64,000 bases of DNA from SIG351 sp045627045. GTDB lineage: Bacteria > Bacillota > Clostridia > HGM11327. Shown piece after piece: positions 6,893 to 16,192 of this stretch (the first letter of the stretch is position 1; each line of letters begins with the position of its first letter). The stretch lies in the NCBI GenBank assembly GCA_045627045.1, contig JAZQMY010000033.1, positions 59,827 through 123,826 of the forward strand, given 5' to 3'. The notes under the pieces are model-generated. The model was not told the DNA's origin, did no database searches, and was given only the letters and a program-made list of their open reading frames with translations. The position numbers and the translations under genes are program-made.

Positions 6893-8086
6893 ATGATTAA
6901 AATCAACGAACTTTCAAGTAATATAGCACCCTCACTCACGCTTGTGATAAACGCAAAGGCCGCAAAGCTCAAGAGCCAGGGCGTTGATGTTGTGGCATTC
7001 GGAGCAGGTGAGCCTGACTTTGATACTCCGGATTTCATCAAGGATGCCGCTATTGAGGCTATACATAAGGGAGTTACGAAATATACGCCTGCTTCCGGTA
7101 CGAACGAGCTGAAAGAGGCGATCTGCCGCAAGCTTCTGAGAGATAACGGTCTTATTTACAAGCCGTCTCAGATCATTATTTCGAACGGAGCAAAGCATTC
7201 TCTCTTCAATATATTCAGCGTGCTTATCGATCCGGGCGATGAGGTAATTATCCCGTCACCGTATTGGCTCAGCTATCCTGAAATGGTAAAGCTTTGCCGC
7301 GGAGTACCGGTATTCGTTGATACAAGAGACAATAATTTCATTATGACGGCTGAGGCTTTTGAAAAGGCGATCACGCCGAAGACAAAGGCTGTTGTGCTGA
7401 ATTCACCTAACAATCCGAACGGCTCTGTTTATTCAAGAAAAGATCTTGAGGCTATTGCAGAGGTTGCACTTCGCCACGATCTGGCGATCATTTCGGATGA
7501 AATATATGAGGAGCTTGTTTATGACGGCGAAAAGCATCAGAGCATAGCCCAGATATCCGATAAGGTCAAGGAAAACACTATCGTGGTAAACGGTATGTCA
7601 AAGGCATTTGCAATGACAGGCTGGAGAATCGGTTACACGGCAGGCCCTGAAAATGTCATCAAGGCTATGGCAAGCGTTCAGTCGCACGCAACTTCGAATC
7701 CAAATTCAATAGCACAGTATGCGAGCGTTGTGGCGCTGAATCATGAAAAGGAATTCATGACGGTCATGAGGGATGAGTTTGAGAGAAGAAGAAATCTTAT
7801 TGTTAAGCTCATCAACGAGATCGAAGGTGTTTCCTGCGTTCCGCCAAAGGGCGCCTTCTATGTAATGATGGATATTACGGCACTTTTCGGCAAGAAGCTT
7901 AATGGCAGAGAGATTACCGATTCAGTAACGTTTGCAGATATTCTTCTTGAAGAAGCAAATGTTGCGGTTGTTCCGGGTGCGGCATTCGGCTGTGACGGAT
8001 ATGCAAGACTTTCTTATGCAACTTCGCAGGAGAACATAATCAAGGGACTTGTAAGAATCAGAGACTTTATTTCAAAGCTTGCTTAA
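6893..8086 (+). CDS. Pyridoxal-phosphate aminotransferase, aspartate aminotransferase type Ib
   Basis: The 397-aa protein is a full-length class I/II aminotransferase of fold type I. It shows GAGEPDFDTP near the N-terminus, the NSPNNPNG turn, SDEIYEEL, and SKAFAMTGWRIGY, whose lysine forms the Schiff base with PLP. The nearest family is aspartate aminotransferase of the Bacillus/thermophile Ib group. It would interconvert aspartate/2-oxoglutarate and oxaloacetate/glutamate in the cytoplasm, although aromatic or other amino acids cannot be excluded. It is a monocistronic gene with its own promoter and terminator. Confidence 0.9.
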   Translation: MIKINELSSNIAPSLTLVINAKAAKLKSQGVDVVAFGAGEPDFDTPDFIKDAAIEAIHKGVTKYTPASGTNELKEAICRKLLRDNGLIYKPSQIIISNGAKHSLFNIFSVLIDPGDEVIIPSPYWLSYPEMVKLCRGVPVFVDTRDNNFIMTAEAFEKAITPKTKAVVLNSPNNPNGSVYSRKDLEAIAEVALRHDLAIISDEIYEELVYDGEKHQSIAQISDKVKENTIVVNGMSKAFAMTGWRIGYTAGPENVIKAMASVQSHATSNPNSIAQYASVVALNHEKEFMTVMRDEFERRRNLIVKLINEIEGVSCVPPKGAFYVMMDITALFGKKLNGREITDSVTFADILLEEANVAVVPGAAFGCDGYARLSYATSQENIIKGLVRIRDFISKLA

Positions 8087-8098
8087 AAAGAATTTTAT

Positions 8099-8122
8099 GC
8101 CCGGATGAATCCGGGCTTTTTT
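8099..8122 (+). terminator. Terminator of the aminotransferase gene
   Basis: A perfect 7-bp stem GCCCGGA-TGAA-TCCGGGC followed by six T residues, 13 bases after the stop codon. Confidence 0.9.
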
Positions 8123-8216
8123 GTATTTAAAACCACTGCATTCTTATTTATATATTTCAAACAAAGCTTTTTGAAAGGCGAGAGGCTTTGACGGATGCTC
8201 CCGAAAAGCGTTTTCC

Positions 8217-8245
8217 TTGCATTTTTATGACTGTTGTGGTAAAAT
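8217..8245 (+). promoter_or_regulatory. Promoter of the pepF-birA operon
   Basis: TTGCAT (8217-8222), 17 bp and TAAAAT (8240-8245), about 50 bases before the pepF start. Confidence 0.55.
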
Positions 8246-8294
8246 ATATAAGTATTATTCTTTTGCCTGAGGCATGAAAGGAAACATAGTTTTT

Positions 8295-10094
8295 ATGGAA
8301 GAAAAAATACTGAAACGAAATGAAGTTCCCACGGAAAATACGTGGAGACTTGAAGATATGTTTGAGACGAACGAAGCATGGTTCGAGCTTTTTGAAAAAT
8401 GCGGCAGCATACCGCAGGAGCTTTCCGGATTCAAGGGAGAGATTTCAAAGAGTGCACAGAGCCTGCTTGAATACCTGCAGTATTCAGATAAGACAGGACT
8501 TGATATCACTGCTCTTGCGGAGTATGCGATGCGCAGAAACGATGAGGATCAGGCGAATCCGTATTATATAGACATGAAGGGCAAGATCATGCAGCTCTAT
8601 TATACGGTTGCAGGAGCAGATTCCTTTGCCGCTCCGGAGATCATCTCGATAGATGACGAAAAGCTTGAGGAGTTTTACCGCACTGCTCCCGGACTGGAGC
8701 TTTACAGAAGATTCCTCACAAAGCTCAGACGCAAAAAGCCGCATATGCTTTCCGATGCAGAGGAGAGGATCCTTGCCGAAAGCGGAAGATTGGCTGAAAC
8801 GGCAGAGGAAATCAATTCCGTTCTGACGAATACGGAGCTGAAGTTCCCGAAAGTATTGGACAGCGAGGGCAAGGAGCACGTTCTCACGCAGGGAACGTAC
8901 ATCAATATCCTGCACAGCCCGGACAGAACTCTCAGAAAGAATACTTTTGAAGCATTCTATTCTGTTTTTGACGGTGTGAAGAATACTATCGCCGCAACAC
9001 TCAACGGTCAGGTCAAGCAGCTTAAATTCTATGCCGATATGCGTAAATATGAGTCTACAATAGAAGCATCGCTTGATTCTACGGAGGTTCCGCCGCAGGT
9101 ATATTATAATCTCATTGAAGCCGTTCACGGCAACATGGACAAAATGTATAAGTACGTCGCACTCCGCAAAAAGCTGATGAAGGTCGATGAGCTTCATATG
9201 TACGATATCTATTGCCCTATTGTCAACGAAATGAACAAAGAGATAACGTACGAGGAAGCAAAGAAGAATGTTATCGAAGGACTTTCCGTTCTCGGCGAAG
9301 ACTATATATCCGTTCTTAAGGAAGGCTTTGAAAACAGATGGATAGACGTTTACGAAAACGAGGGCAAGAGAGGCGGTGCTTATTCTTCATGCGGAAGACC
9401 GCATCCCTACGTTCTTCTGAATCATAAGAACAATCTTGACTGCCAGTTTACTCTTGCACACGAGATGGGCCACTCACTTCATACCTATCTTTCAATCAAA
9501 AATCAGCCTGTAATTTATTCTGATTACGTTATTTTTGTAGCCGAGGTCGCATCGACCTGCAATGAAGTGCTTCTTATGCGTTATCTGCTATCAAAGACAA
9601 CGGATAAAAAAGAAAAGGCTTATCTGATAAACTATTTTCTTGAGCAGTTCAGAACAACGCTTTACAGACAGACGATGTTTGCCGAATTTGAGCTTGACAT
9701 AAACAGAATGGCAGAGGCAGGAGAGAGCCTTACGGCTGATGCGCTCAACAACAGATATTATGCGCTCAATAAGCTCTATTACGGCGACGGAATGGTAGTT
9801 GACGATGCCATCAAGGTCGAGTGGGCAAGAATACCGCACTTCTTCTATGATTATTATGTATTTCAGTATGCAACAGGCTTTGCGGCAGCAGTTGCCATTG
9901 CAAACAGAATACTCACCGAGGGCGAACCTGCAGTAAAGGATTATCTTAAATTCCTCTCAGGCGGCAAGAGCAGGGATCCTATTTCACTCCTGAAGATAGC
10001 AGGCGTTGATATGGCTACTCCCCAGCCTGTCAATGAGGCATTGAAGCTCTTTGATTCGCTTATTGACGAGATGGATGCTCTTCTTGATGAATGA
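8295..10094 (+). CDS. pepF: Oligoendopeptidase F (M3 metallopeptidase)
   Basis: The 599-aa protein is of normal length for PepF. It carries the zinc-binding HEMGH motif (H389, E390, H393) in TLAHEMGHSLHTY, with the third ligand expected in the following EVAST segment. It hydrolyses short peptides in the cytoplasm. The ATG at 8295 is preferred because AAAGGA lies 12 bases upstream; an in-frame ATG at 8274 has its only purine-rich site one base away. The gene overlaps the downstream biotin ligase gene by four bases (ATGA), so the two are translationally coupled. Confidence 0.92.
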   Translation: MEEKILKRNEVPTENTWRLEDMFETNEAWFELFEKCGSIPQELSGFKGEISKSAQSLLEYLQYSDKTGLDITALAEYAMRRNDEDQANPYYIDMKGKIMQLYYTVAGADSFAAPEIISIDDEKLEEFYRTAPGLELYRRFLTKLRRKKPHMLSDAEERILAESGRLAETAEEINSVLTNTELKFPKVLDSEGKEHVLTQGTYINILHSPDRTLRKNTFEAFYSVFDGVKNTIAATLNGQVKQLKFYADMRKYESTIEASLDSTEVPPQVYYNLIEAVHGNMDKMYKYVALRKKLMKVDELHMYDIYCPIVNEMNKEITYEEAKKNVIEGLSVLGEDYISVLKEGFENRWIDVYENEGKRGGAYSSCGRPHPYVLLNHKNNLDCQFTLAHEMGHSLHTYLSIKNQPVIYSDYVIFVAEVASTCNEVLLMRYLLSKTTDKKEKAYLINYFLEQFRTTLYRQTMFAEFELDINRMAEAGESLTADALNNRYYALNKLYYGDGMVVDDAIKVEWARIPHFFYDYYVFQYATGFAAAVAIANRILTEGEPAVKDYLKFLSGGKSRDPISLLKIAGVDMATPQPVNEALKLFDSLIDEMDALLDE

Positions 10095-10858
10095 TGAACA
10101 CCGGTGACTTGAAAAAATACGTTCCGAAAGGATATTTTCCTGTAATATTTGATGAGGCGGGCTCAACGAATGACATTGCAAAGGCCCTTGCTTCAGAAGG
10201 GGCGCCGGAGCTTACGGTCGTGATTGCAGGCAGACAGACATCGGGAAGAGGCAGGAAGGGTAGAAAGTTTTTCTCACCTGACAAGGGTGGCTTGTACCTG
10301 AGCATATTACTCCGACCGGAAAAGAATATAAGTGATGCTCTGATGATCACAACGATGACTGCGGCGGCACTCTCAAAGGCCATAGAGGACAGATTTGCCA
10401 TCGGAAACGGCATAAAGTGGGTGAATGATATTTATGCCGGCGGCAAAAAAGTCTCCGGAATACTCACAGAGGGCGGCTTTGAGGGCGGCAGACTTTCCTT
10501 TGCGGTTGTCGGCGTGGGAATAAACGTGTCCGAGCCTTCGGGCGGCTTCCCGGAGGAGATAAGCAATGTTGCAGGGGCGCTTTTCCCGTTCGGCGAGGAC
10601 AGAAGAGGCGAGCTTCTGAGTGCATTCCTGCAAAACTTTGCAGAGTTTTACTTTGCGGAGGATCCAAAGGCTTTTACCGATGAATACAGAAAAAGAATGC
10701 TTCTTTACGGCAAAGAGGTTACAGTTATAAGACCTGACGGAACGGAAAAGGCAGTTGTATCGGGACTTGATGAAAGCCTTGGGCTTGAAGTGATTTATCC
10801 GGACGGCAGAAAAGAAACACTTGTTTCGGGCGAGGTCAGCCTGAAGATAACGGATTGA
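10091..10858 (+). CDS. birA: Biotin--[acetyl-CoA-carboxylase] ligase, monofunctional
   Basis: The 255-aa protein has the biotin protein ligase catalytic core: EAGSTNDIA, the GRGRKGRKFFSP biotinyl-AMP loop, KWVNDIYAGGKKVSGIL and a C-terminal SH3-like domain. It lacks the N-terminal DNA-binding domain of bifunctional BirA, so it should not act as a repressor. It attaches biotin to the lysine of carrier proteins; a matching carrier with EAMKMEN is encoded at 62270-62614 in this window. Translation is coupled to pepF through an ATGA overlap. Confidence 0.92.
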   Translation: MMNTGDLKKYVPKGYFPVIFDEAGSTNDIAKALASEGAPELTVVIAGRQTSGRGRKGRKFFSPDKGGLYLSILLRPEKNISDALMITTMTAAALSKAIEDRFAIGNGIKWVNDIYAGGKKVSGILTEGGFEGGRLSFAVVGVGINVSEPSGGFPEEISNVAGALFPFGEDRRGELLSAFLQNFAEFYFAEDPKAFTDEYRKRMLLYGKEVTVIRPDGTEKAVVSGLDESLGLEVIYPDGRKETLVSGEVSLKITD

Positions 10859-10977
10859 TGATTCCCGAGCTTCTCAAAGCTATGTAGACGGTCGGGACGG
10901 ACAAGATGGAAAATCAGCTTTCCTTTCAAGCTGTGTGTCGCTAAGGAAAAATAATAGTGCAAAGTGATAAAAAATAC

Positions 10978-11006
10978 TTGACTTTTTCCAAAAATTGTTT
11001 TATAAT
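10978..11006 (+). promoter_or_regulatory. Promoter of the thrS T-box transcript
   Basis: TTGACT (10978-10983), 17 bp and TATAAT (11001-11006). Between the birA stop and this promoter (10859-10977) I see nothing else of note. Confidence 0.85.
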
Positions 11007-11013
11007 TTAATTG

Positions 11014-11247
11014 CTATGATTGGCGCAGAGTAGGATAACTTTTTCAGCCCAGAGAAGAGCGGACGGTGAAAACGCTCTATGAGAGTATCTGAATGCCGGC
11101 GTCAGGAGCATTACTGCAAAAGCAGTACGGGTCGTCCCGTTACAGACTTTCCAAGAGGATAACCGAAAAGTTATCAAACGGGGTGGAACCGCGGGTTTTG
11201 TATGATCAGACTCGTCCCTTGTGTTCAAGGGACGGGTTTTTATTTTT
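11014..11247 (+). promoter_or_regulatory. T-box riboswitch leader of thrS
   Basis: The leader has a canonical stem I: base helix TGCT/AGCA, TGGCGC/GCGTCA, an AGTA/GAA specifier loop, GATAACT/AGTATC, and the AGAGAAG...GGTGAAAA distal part. It ends with the T-box GGGTGGAACCGCGG (from 11181) and the terminator CCCTTG-TGTT-CAAGGG with T run (11216-11247). Uncharged tRNA would stabilise the antiterminator through the TGGA bulge, which demands U at the tRNA discriminator. The specifier strand reads TGAATGCCG and does not show a threonine codon, which is odd. Confidence 0.9.
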
Positions 11248-11285
11248 TACAGGAAAATTATTATCATCGAAAGGATTGATTTAAT

Positions 11286-13187
11286 ATGATAAACATTACA
11301 TTGAAAGACGGCAGCACGCTTCAGATGGAAAACGGCTGCACTGTTAAGGAAGTAGCAGAAAAGCTTTCTCACAGCCTTGCAAAGTCTGCTCTCGGCGGAC
11401 TCGTCGGAGACAAGACACTCGGACTCAATGACAAGCTCGAAAATGACTGCGCACTTCAGATTCTTACTTTTGCAGATGAAGAGGGCAAGAAGCTTTATTG
11501 GCATACATCTTCTCACATTATGGCTCAGGCTATCAAGAGACTTTATCCTACTGCAAAGCTTGCAATAGGCCCTTCCATTGATAACGGCTTCTACTATGAT
11601 GTTGATTTCGAAACACCTCTTACGGCTGATGATTTTGCCAAGATCGAGAAGGAAATGAACAAGGTTGTTTCACAGAACTTCCCGATTGAGCGCTTTGAGC
11701 TCCCGAGAGCAGAAGCGCTTGAGCTCATGAAGGATGAGCCTTACAAGGTTGACCTTATCGAGCACCTTCCTGAGGATGCCATTATCTCATTCTACAAGCA
11801 GGGTGAATTCACAGATCTTTGCGCAGGTCCTCACCTTGTTTCAACAGGTGCCGTAAAGGTATTCAAGCTTCTCTCACTCGCAGGTGCATACTGGAGAGGC
11901 GATGAAAAGAACAAGATGCTTCAGAGAATCTATGCTATCTCTTTCACAAAGCAGGAAGAGCTCAAGGCATATATTGATGCAATCGAAGAAGCGAAGAGAA
12001 GAGATCACAGAAAGATTGGCAAAGAGCTCGACCTTTTCGATATTTATGATGAAGGCCCGGGATTCCCGTTCTTCCTCCCGAAGGGCATGGTTCTCCGTAA
12101 TCAGCTCGAGGAATTCTGGCGTGAAGAGCACAGAAAGAACGGCTATCAGGAAATCAGAACTCCTATGATTCTCAATAAGGAACTCTGGCTCCGTTCAGGT
12201 CACTGGGATCACTACAAGAATAACATGTATACAACTGTTATCGATGATCAGGACTTCGCAATCAAGCCTATGAACTGTCCGGGTGGTATGCTTGTATTCA
12301 AGCGCAGAGTACATTCTTACCGTGATCTTCCTCAGAGAATGGCAGAGCTCGGCCTCGTTCACAGACATGAGAAGTCAGGCACACTCCATGGCCTCATGAG
12401 AGTTCGTTGCTTCACACAGGATGATGCTCATATCTTCATGACACCTGATCAGATAGAAACTGAAATCCTCGGCGTTATGAACATGATCGATAAGTTCTAC
12501 AGCGTATTCGGATTCAAGTATAACGTTGAGCTTTCAACACGTCCTGAGGACTCAATGGGTTCTGATGAAGCTTGGGAAACAGCAACAAACGCTCTCAAGA
12601 ATGCACTTGAAGCAAACGGCAAGCCGTATAAGATCAACGAAGGCGACGGCGCTTTCTATGGCCCGAAGATCGACTTCCATCTTACGGACTGCCTCGGAAG
12701 AACATGGCAGTGCGGTACTATCCAGCTCGACTTCCAGATGCCTGAGAGATTTGACCTCACATATGTTGGTCAGGACGGCGAGAAGCATCGTCCTGTAATG
12801 ATCCACAGAGTTATCTTCGGCAGCATCGAAAGATTCATCGGTATCATCACAGAGCACTATGCCGGTGCATTCCCGATGTGGCTCGCACCTGTTCAGGTAA
12901 GAATTCTTACGATCAGCGAACGTGCCGAGGAGTATGCAAGAGAGCTCGAAGAAAAGCTTATTGCAAACGGCATCAGAGTTGAAACAGATACAAGAAACGA
13001 GAAGATCGGCTTCAAGATCCGTGAAGCACAGATGCAGAAGATTCCTTATATGCTCGTAATCGGCGATAAGGAAGTTGAAGAAAAGAAGGTTGCGGTTCGT
13101 TCAAGAAAGTCTCCTAACAGCGTTGTTGTTGATGCTGATGCATTCATTGCTCAGGCACTTGATGAGATTAAGAACAAACTTCAGTAA
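11286..13187 (+). CDS. thrS: Threonine--tRNA ligase
   Basis: The 633-aa protein has all ThrRS modules: the TGS domain (1-62), the editing domain with H73-x3-H77 and DLCAGPH, the class II catalytic core with MNCPGGM and the RHEKSGTLHGLMRVR motif 2, and a C-terminal anticodon-binding domain (about 535-633). It charges tRNA-Thr and edits Ser-tRNA-Thr. Expression is controlled by the T-box leader upstream. Codon use is strongly biased, as expected for a highly expressed gene. An epimerase-like gene follows after 28 bases without a terminator. Confidence 0.97.
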   Translation: MINITLKDGSTLQMENGCTVKEVAEKLSHSLAKSALGGLVGDKTLGLNDKLENDCALQILTFADEEGKKLYWHTSSHIMAQAIKRLYPTAKLAIGPSIDNGFYYDVDFETPLTADDFAKIEKEMNKVVSQNFPIERFELPRAEALELMKDEPYKVDLIEHLPEDAIISFYKQGEFTDLCAGPHLVSTGAVKVFKLLSLAGAYWRGDEKNKMLQRIYAISFTKQEELKAYIDAIEEAKRRDHRKIGKELDLFDIYDEGPGFPFFLPKGMVLRNQLEEFWREEHRKNGYQEIRTPMILNKELWLRSGHWDHYKNNMYTTVIDDQDFAIKPMNCPGGMLVFKRRVHSYRDLPQRMAELGLVHRHEKSGTLHGLMRVRCFTQDDAHIFMTPDQIETEILGVMNMIDKFYSVFGFKYNVELSTRPEDSMGSDEAWETATNALKNALEANGKPYKINEGDGAFYGPKIDFHLTDCLGRTWQCGTIQLDFQMPERFDLTYVGQDGEKHRPVMIHRVIFGSIERFIGIITEHYAGAFPMWLAPVQVRILTISERAEEYARELEEKLIANGIRVETDTRNEKIGFKIREAQMQKIPYMLVIGDKEVEEKKVAVRSRKSPNSVVVDADAFIAQALDEIKNKLQ

Positions 13188-13215
13188 TACAAAAAAACAA
13201 AGGAGAATACTTAAG

Positions 13216-14049
13216 ATGAGACTTAATTTAGGTATGATCAACGGCTGGGATGAAAAAGATTTCCAGTACATGGCAAAGAAGAATCTCAAGTATGTTGAGT
13301 TCTGCATCAATTATTATGTTGACGCAGACGGCTTTGCTTCAAGAGTAGATGAAATCAAGGGCTATTCGGAAAAGTATGATGTTAAGATCGGTTCAATGGG
13401 CCGTTGGGGTGAGCAGATCCAGAATGAAGACGGCACAATGAATGAGCAGCTCTTCAGAAATCACCTCGTACTTATCGAAGCAGCTGAAAAGCTCGGCTGC
13501 CCTGTTTACAACGTTGGTGTAAACTATATTGACAAGAGATCATGGACTCAGAACTGCTCATTTGCTTGCGAAGCACTCAGAAAGCTCGTTGAATTCGGTA
13601 AGCAGCACAACGTTAGGGTTGCTTGCTACAACTGTTCATGGAACAACTTCATCTATGATGAAAAGGCGTGGTCAGTTGTGATCCCTGCTGTTCCGGGACT
13701 TGGTATCAAATACGATATTTCTCATGCTATGGGCAGAGGAAGTGACTACATGAAGCAGATGAGAGACTGGGGTGAATATTTCTATCACTTCCACCTCAAG
13801 GGTTGTCTCTACATAGAAGGTCAGCATTATGATGATCCTCCGATGGGACTTGATGATGTTAACTGGGGTTCTGTATTCGCAATGCTTTACATCAAAAATT
13901 ACAGAGGCATGGTTTCAATCGAGCCTCACTCAGGTTACTGGCAGGGTGCTGTCGGCGAATGGGGCGTTGATTACTCAATCGAGTTCGCAAAGAAGTTCCT
14001 TATGCCTGAAAGCTATGAGTCCGTAACTGAAAAAGTTTACGCTCCGTGA
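13216..14049 (+). CDS. Sugar phosphate isomerase/epimerase family TIM-barrel protein
   Basis: The ATG at 13216 has AGGAGA ten bases upstream. The 277-aa protein belongs to the xylose-isomerase-like/AP-endonuclease 2 TIM-barrel superfamily, with the strands NLKYVEFCINYY, VYNVGVNY, YHFHLKG and the metal-ligand-like SIEPHSG near the end. It is distinct from the two epimerase-like genes at 47-48.6 kb. Enzymes of this fold isomerise or epimerise sugars, or act on keto-sugars in glycoside breakdown. The gene shares the thrS transcript, since a terminator follows it and none precedes it. The substrate is unknown. Confidence 0.8.
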   Translation: MRLNLGMINGWDEKDFQYMAKKNLKYVEFCINYYVDADGFASRVDEIKGYSEKYDVKIGSMGRWGEQIQNEDGTMNEQLFRNHLVLIEAAEKLGCPVYNVGVNYIDKRSWTQNCSFACEALRKLVEFGKQHNVRVACYNCSWNNFIYDEKAWSVVIPAVPGLGIKYDISHAMGRGSDYMKQMRDWGEYFYHFHLKGCLYIEGQHYDDPPMGLDDVNWGSVFAMLYIKNYRGMVSIEPHSGYWQGAVGEWGVDYSIEFAKKFLMPESYESVTEKVYAP

Positions 14050-14072
14050 TGTGAATTAACAGAAAAAACCAT

Positions 14073-14116
14073 ATACACCGTAAGTAAAATAAAATGCGCT
14101 TACGGTGTATTTTTTA
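14073..14116 (+). terminator. Terminator between the epimerase-like gene and the SGNH pair
   Basis: A perfect 12-bp stem ATACACCGTAAG (14073-14084) with CTTACGGTGTAT (14099-14110) and a T run. It ends only 14 bases before the next start codon, so the SGNH genes either depend on read-through or use a promoter I cannot identify. Confidence 0.85.
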
Positions 14117-14129
14117 ACAAGAGAGAATT

Positions 14130-15149
14130 ATGGATAATATTATTTTTTATGATGTAAAGGAAGCTCCTTTTGAATTATACGGCTTATATAATCCTCTTAC
14201 GGAAGAAAAGTATATGAGAATGCCCGATGAGGCGGCAAGAAATGCAAGCAATGACGTATGGGATAAGATATACCAGACGGCAGGCGGCAGAGTACGCTTT
14301 GCAACTGATTCGGAGAATCTCGTTATTTCATTCGACCCTGTAAATAACAGCATAGGACCGCATTATACACCGTTGCTCGGCGGCGGATTTGATCTTTACT
14401 GTGACAGCGAGGTAGGCAATCCGTTCGTAACTTCAACAAGAACAAGAAAGCTTATTGCTCATGAGCATATTGAATATCCTGTTGAGCTTGGCCCCGGAAT
14501 GAAGGAGTTCACATTGAACTTCCCACTTTACGGCGGAGTAAAGAACCTGAAGCTCGGATTTGATGAGGGTGCCGCAGTCAGAAAACACCGCCCGTATACA
14601 CATACCGTACCGATAGTGTATTACGGCTCATCAATTACGCAGGGAGCCTGCGCTTCAAGACCGGGAACCTGCTATGAAGCCATTATTTCAAGAATGCTTG
14701 ACTGCGACTATATCAATCTCGGATTCAATGGCAGTGCAAAAGGCGAAAAAGCCATTGCAGAATATATTGCGAGCCTCAATATGTCTGCTTTTGTGTGCGA
14801 CTATGACCACAATGCAGATCCGCCGATGCTTGCCGAAACGCATTTCAGAATGTATGAGATCATAAGAGAGAAGCATCCTGATATGCCGTATTTTATGGTT
14901 TCACGTCCGGATTACAGATTCTTCAGCAAGAATAACAAACATAACGAAATGAGAGTTGTGATCATGGAGAGCTACCTGAAGGCATACGGAAACGGTGATA
15001 AAAATGTTTGGTTTGTTGACGGTGCGGCTTTCTTTGCCGGCGATGAAAGAGGCGATTGCACGATGGAGGGAACACATCCTACTGATCTTGGCTTCAGAAG
15101 AATGGCGAACAATATCGGCGATGCTCTCAAAAACGTGTTGAAGTGGTAA
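14130..15149 (+). CDS. SGNH/GDSL hydrolase, probable carbohydrate esterase (copy 1)
   Basis: The 339-aa protein has an N-terminal beta-sandwich region (about 1-160) and a C-terminal SGNH domain. The catalytic serine lies in YYGSSITQG, with a GFNGSAKG block and the Asp/His pair in GTHPTDLG near the end. It has no signal peptide and so would act inside the cell, most likely removing acetyl or other acyl groups from imported oligosaccharides. The next gene is a tandem paralogue with the same layout, 14 bases downstream. The exact substrate is unknown. Confidence 0.85.
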   Translation: MDNIIFYDVKEAPFELYGLYNPLTEEKYMRMPDEAARNASNDVWDKIYQTAGGRVRFATDSENLVISFDPVNNSIGPHYTPLLGGGFDLYCDSEVGNPFVTSTRTRKLIAHEHIEYPVELGPGMKEFTLNFPLYGGVKNLKLGFDEGAAVRKHRPYTHTVPIVYYGSSITQGACASRPGTCYEAIISRMLDCDYINLGFNGSAKGEKAIAEYIASLNMSAFVCDYDHNADPPMLAETHFRMYEIIREKHPDMPYFMVSRPDYRFFSKNNKHNEMRVVIMESYLKAYGNGDKNVWFVDGAAFFAGDERGDCTMEGTHPTDLGFRRMANNIGDALKNVLKW

Positions 15150-15163
15150 CAGAGGAGAATAAT

Positions 15164-16192
15164 ATGGCTGAAAAATATGAAAATATAGTATTTTACGATA
15201 TTCAGAAGGCTCCTTTTGAGATATTCGGCTTGTATGAACCGTTGACGAGAGAACGCTATATGCGTATTCCCGATGAGCTTGCAAAAGGCATCAGCAATGA
15301 TTTATATAACCTTAATTACAACACTGCAGGCGGCAGAGTGCGCTTTGCAACGGATTCAACGAGAATTGTGATGTCATTTGATCCTGTTGACAATACATGG
15401 AATACTCATTACACGGCTCTTCTCGGCGGTGCATTCGATATATATATTGACTCTCCGTCTGAAGCAAAGTTTGTGGGCGTAACGAATACGTATGACCTTG
15501 TTTGCCACAGACATCTTGAGGCAATATATGATCTTCCTGCAGGAATGAAGGAGATAACTGTGAATTTCCCTCTCTACGGCGGCGTAAGCAATGTTATGAT
15601 AGGTCTTGATACGGATGCGAAGGTAAGAGAACACAAGCCCTACAAGCATAATGTTCCTGTGGTGTATTACGGCTCATCCATCACGCAGGGGGCCTGCGGC
15701 TCAAGAGCCGGCGTCAGCTACGAGGCTGCGATCTCAAGAATGCTTGACTGCAATTATATTAATCTTGGTTTTTCAGGCTCCGCAAAGGGCGAGGAAGAGC
15801 TTTGCAGATTTATGGCAACGCTTGATATGTGCGCTTTTGTGAGCGACTTCGATCACAATATAAACGATGCAAAGGAGCTTGAATTCAAGCATTACAGGCT
15901 TTACGAGATAATCAGGGAGAAGCATCCCGATATTCCGTATATAATGATTTCGCGCCCGAATTACGACTTCTTCTGCAAGCAGGATAATGATCAGAGAGCG
16001 GCAATTATCAGCAATTACGTCAAGGCGTTCAGAAACGGCGACAATAACGTTTGGTTTGTGGACGGTGCGGCATTCTTTGCAGGCCCTTCAAGATCGGAAT
16101 GCACAGTTGAGGGCATTCATCCGACAGACCTCGGCTTCAATAAAATGGCGATCGTTATAGGCGATACTATCAGGAACGTAATGAAGTGGTAA
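15164..16192 (+). CDS. SGNH/GDSL hydrolase, probable carbohydrate esterase (copy 2)
   Basis: The ATG at 15164 follows AGAGGAGA. The 342-aa protein is similar along its whole length to the preceding gene and shares IVFYDIQKAPFEI-type N-terminal sequence, YYGSSITQGAC, GFSGSAKG and GIHPTDLG. The pair arose by tandem duplication and may handle different acylated positions. It is the last gene before a bidirectional terminator facing the GH2 operon. Confidence 0.85.
   Translation: MAEKYENIVFYDIQKAPFEIFGLYEPLTRERYMRIPDELAKGISNDLYNLNYNTAGGRVRFATDSTRIVMSFDPVDNTWNTHYTALLGGAFDIYIDSPSEAKFVGVTNTYDLVCHRHLEAIYDLPAGMKEITVNFPLYGGVSNVMIGLDTDAKVREHKPYKHNVPVVYYGSSITQGACGSRAGVSYEAAISRMLDCNYINLGFSGSAKGEEELCRFMATLDMCAFVSDFDHNINDAKELEFKHYRLYEIIREKHPDIPYIMISRPNYDFFCKQDNDQRAAIISNYVKAFRNGDNNVWFVDGAAFFAGPSRSECTVEGIHPTDLGFNKMAIVIGDTIRNVMKW

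Noticed and set aside
8484..9197. A 237-codon open frame antisense to the oligoendopeptidase gene.
   Set aside because: The plus-strand frame encodes a complete, motif-bearing PepF. The antisense frame has no ribosome site or recognisable domain.
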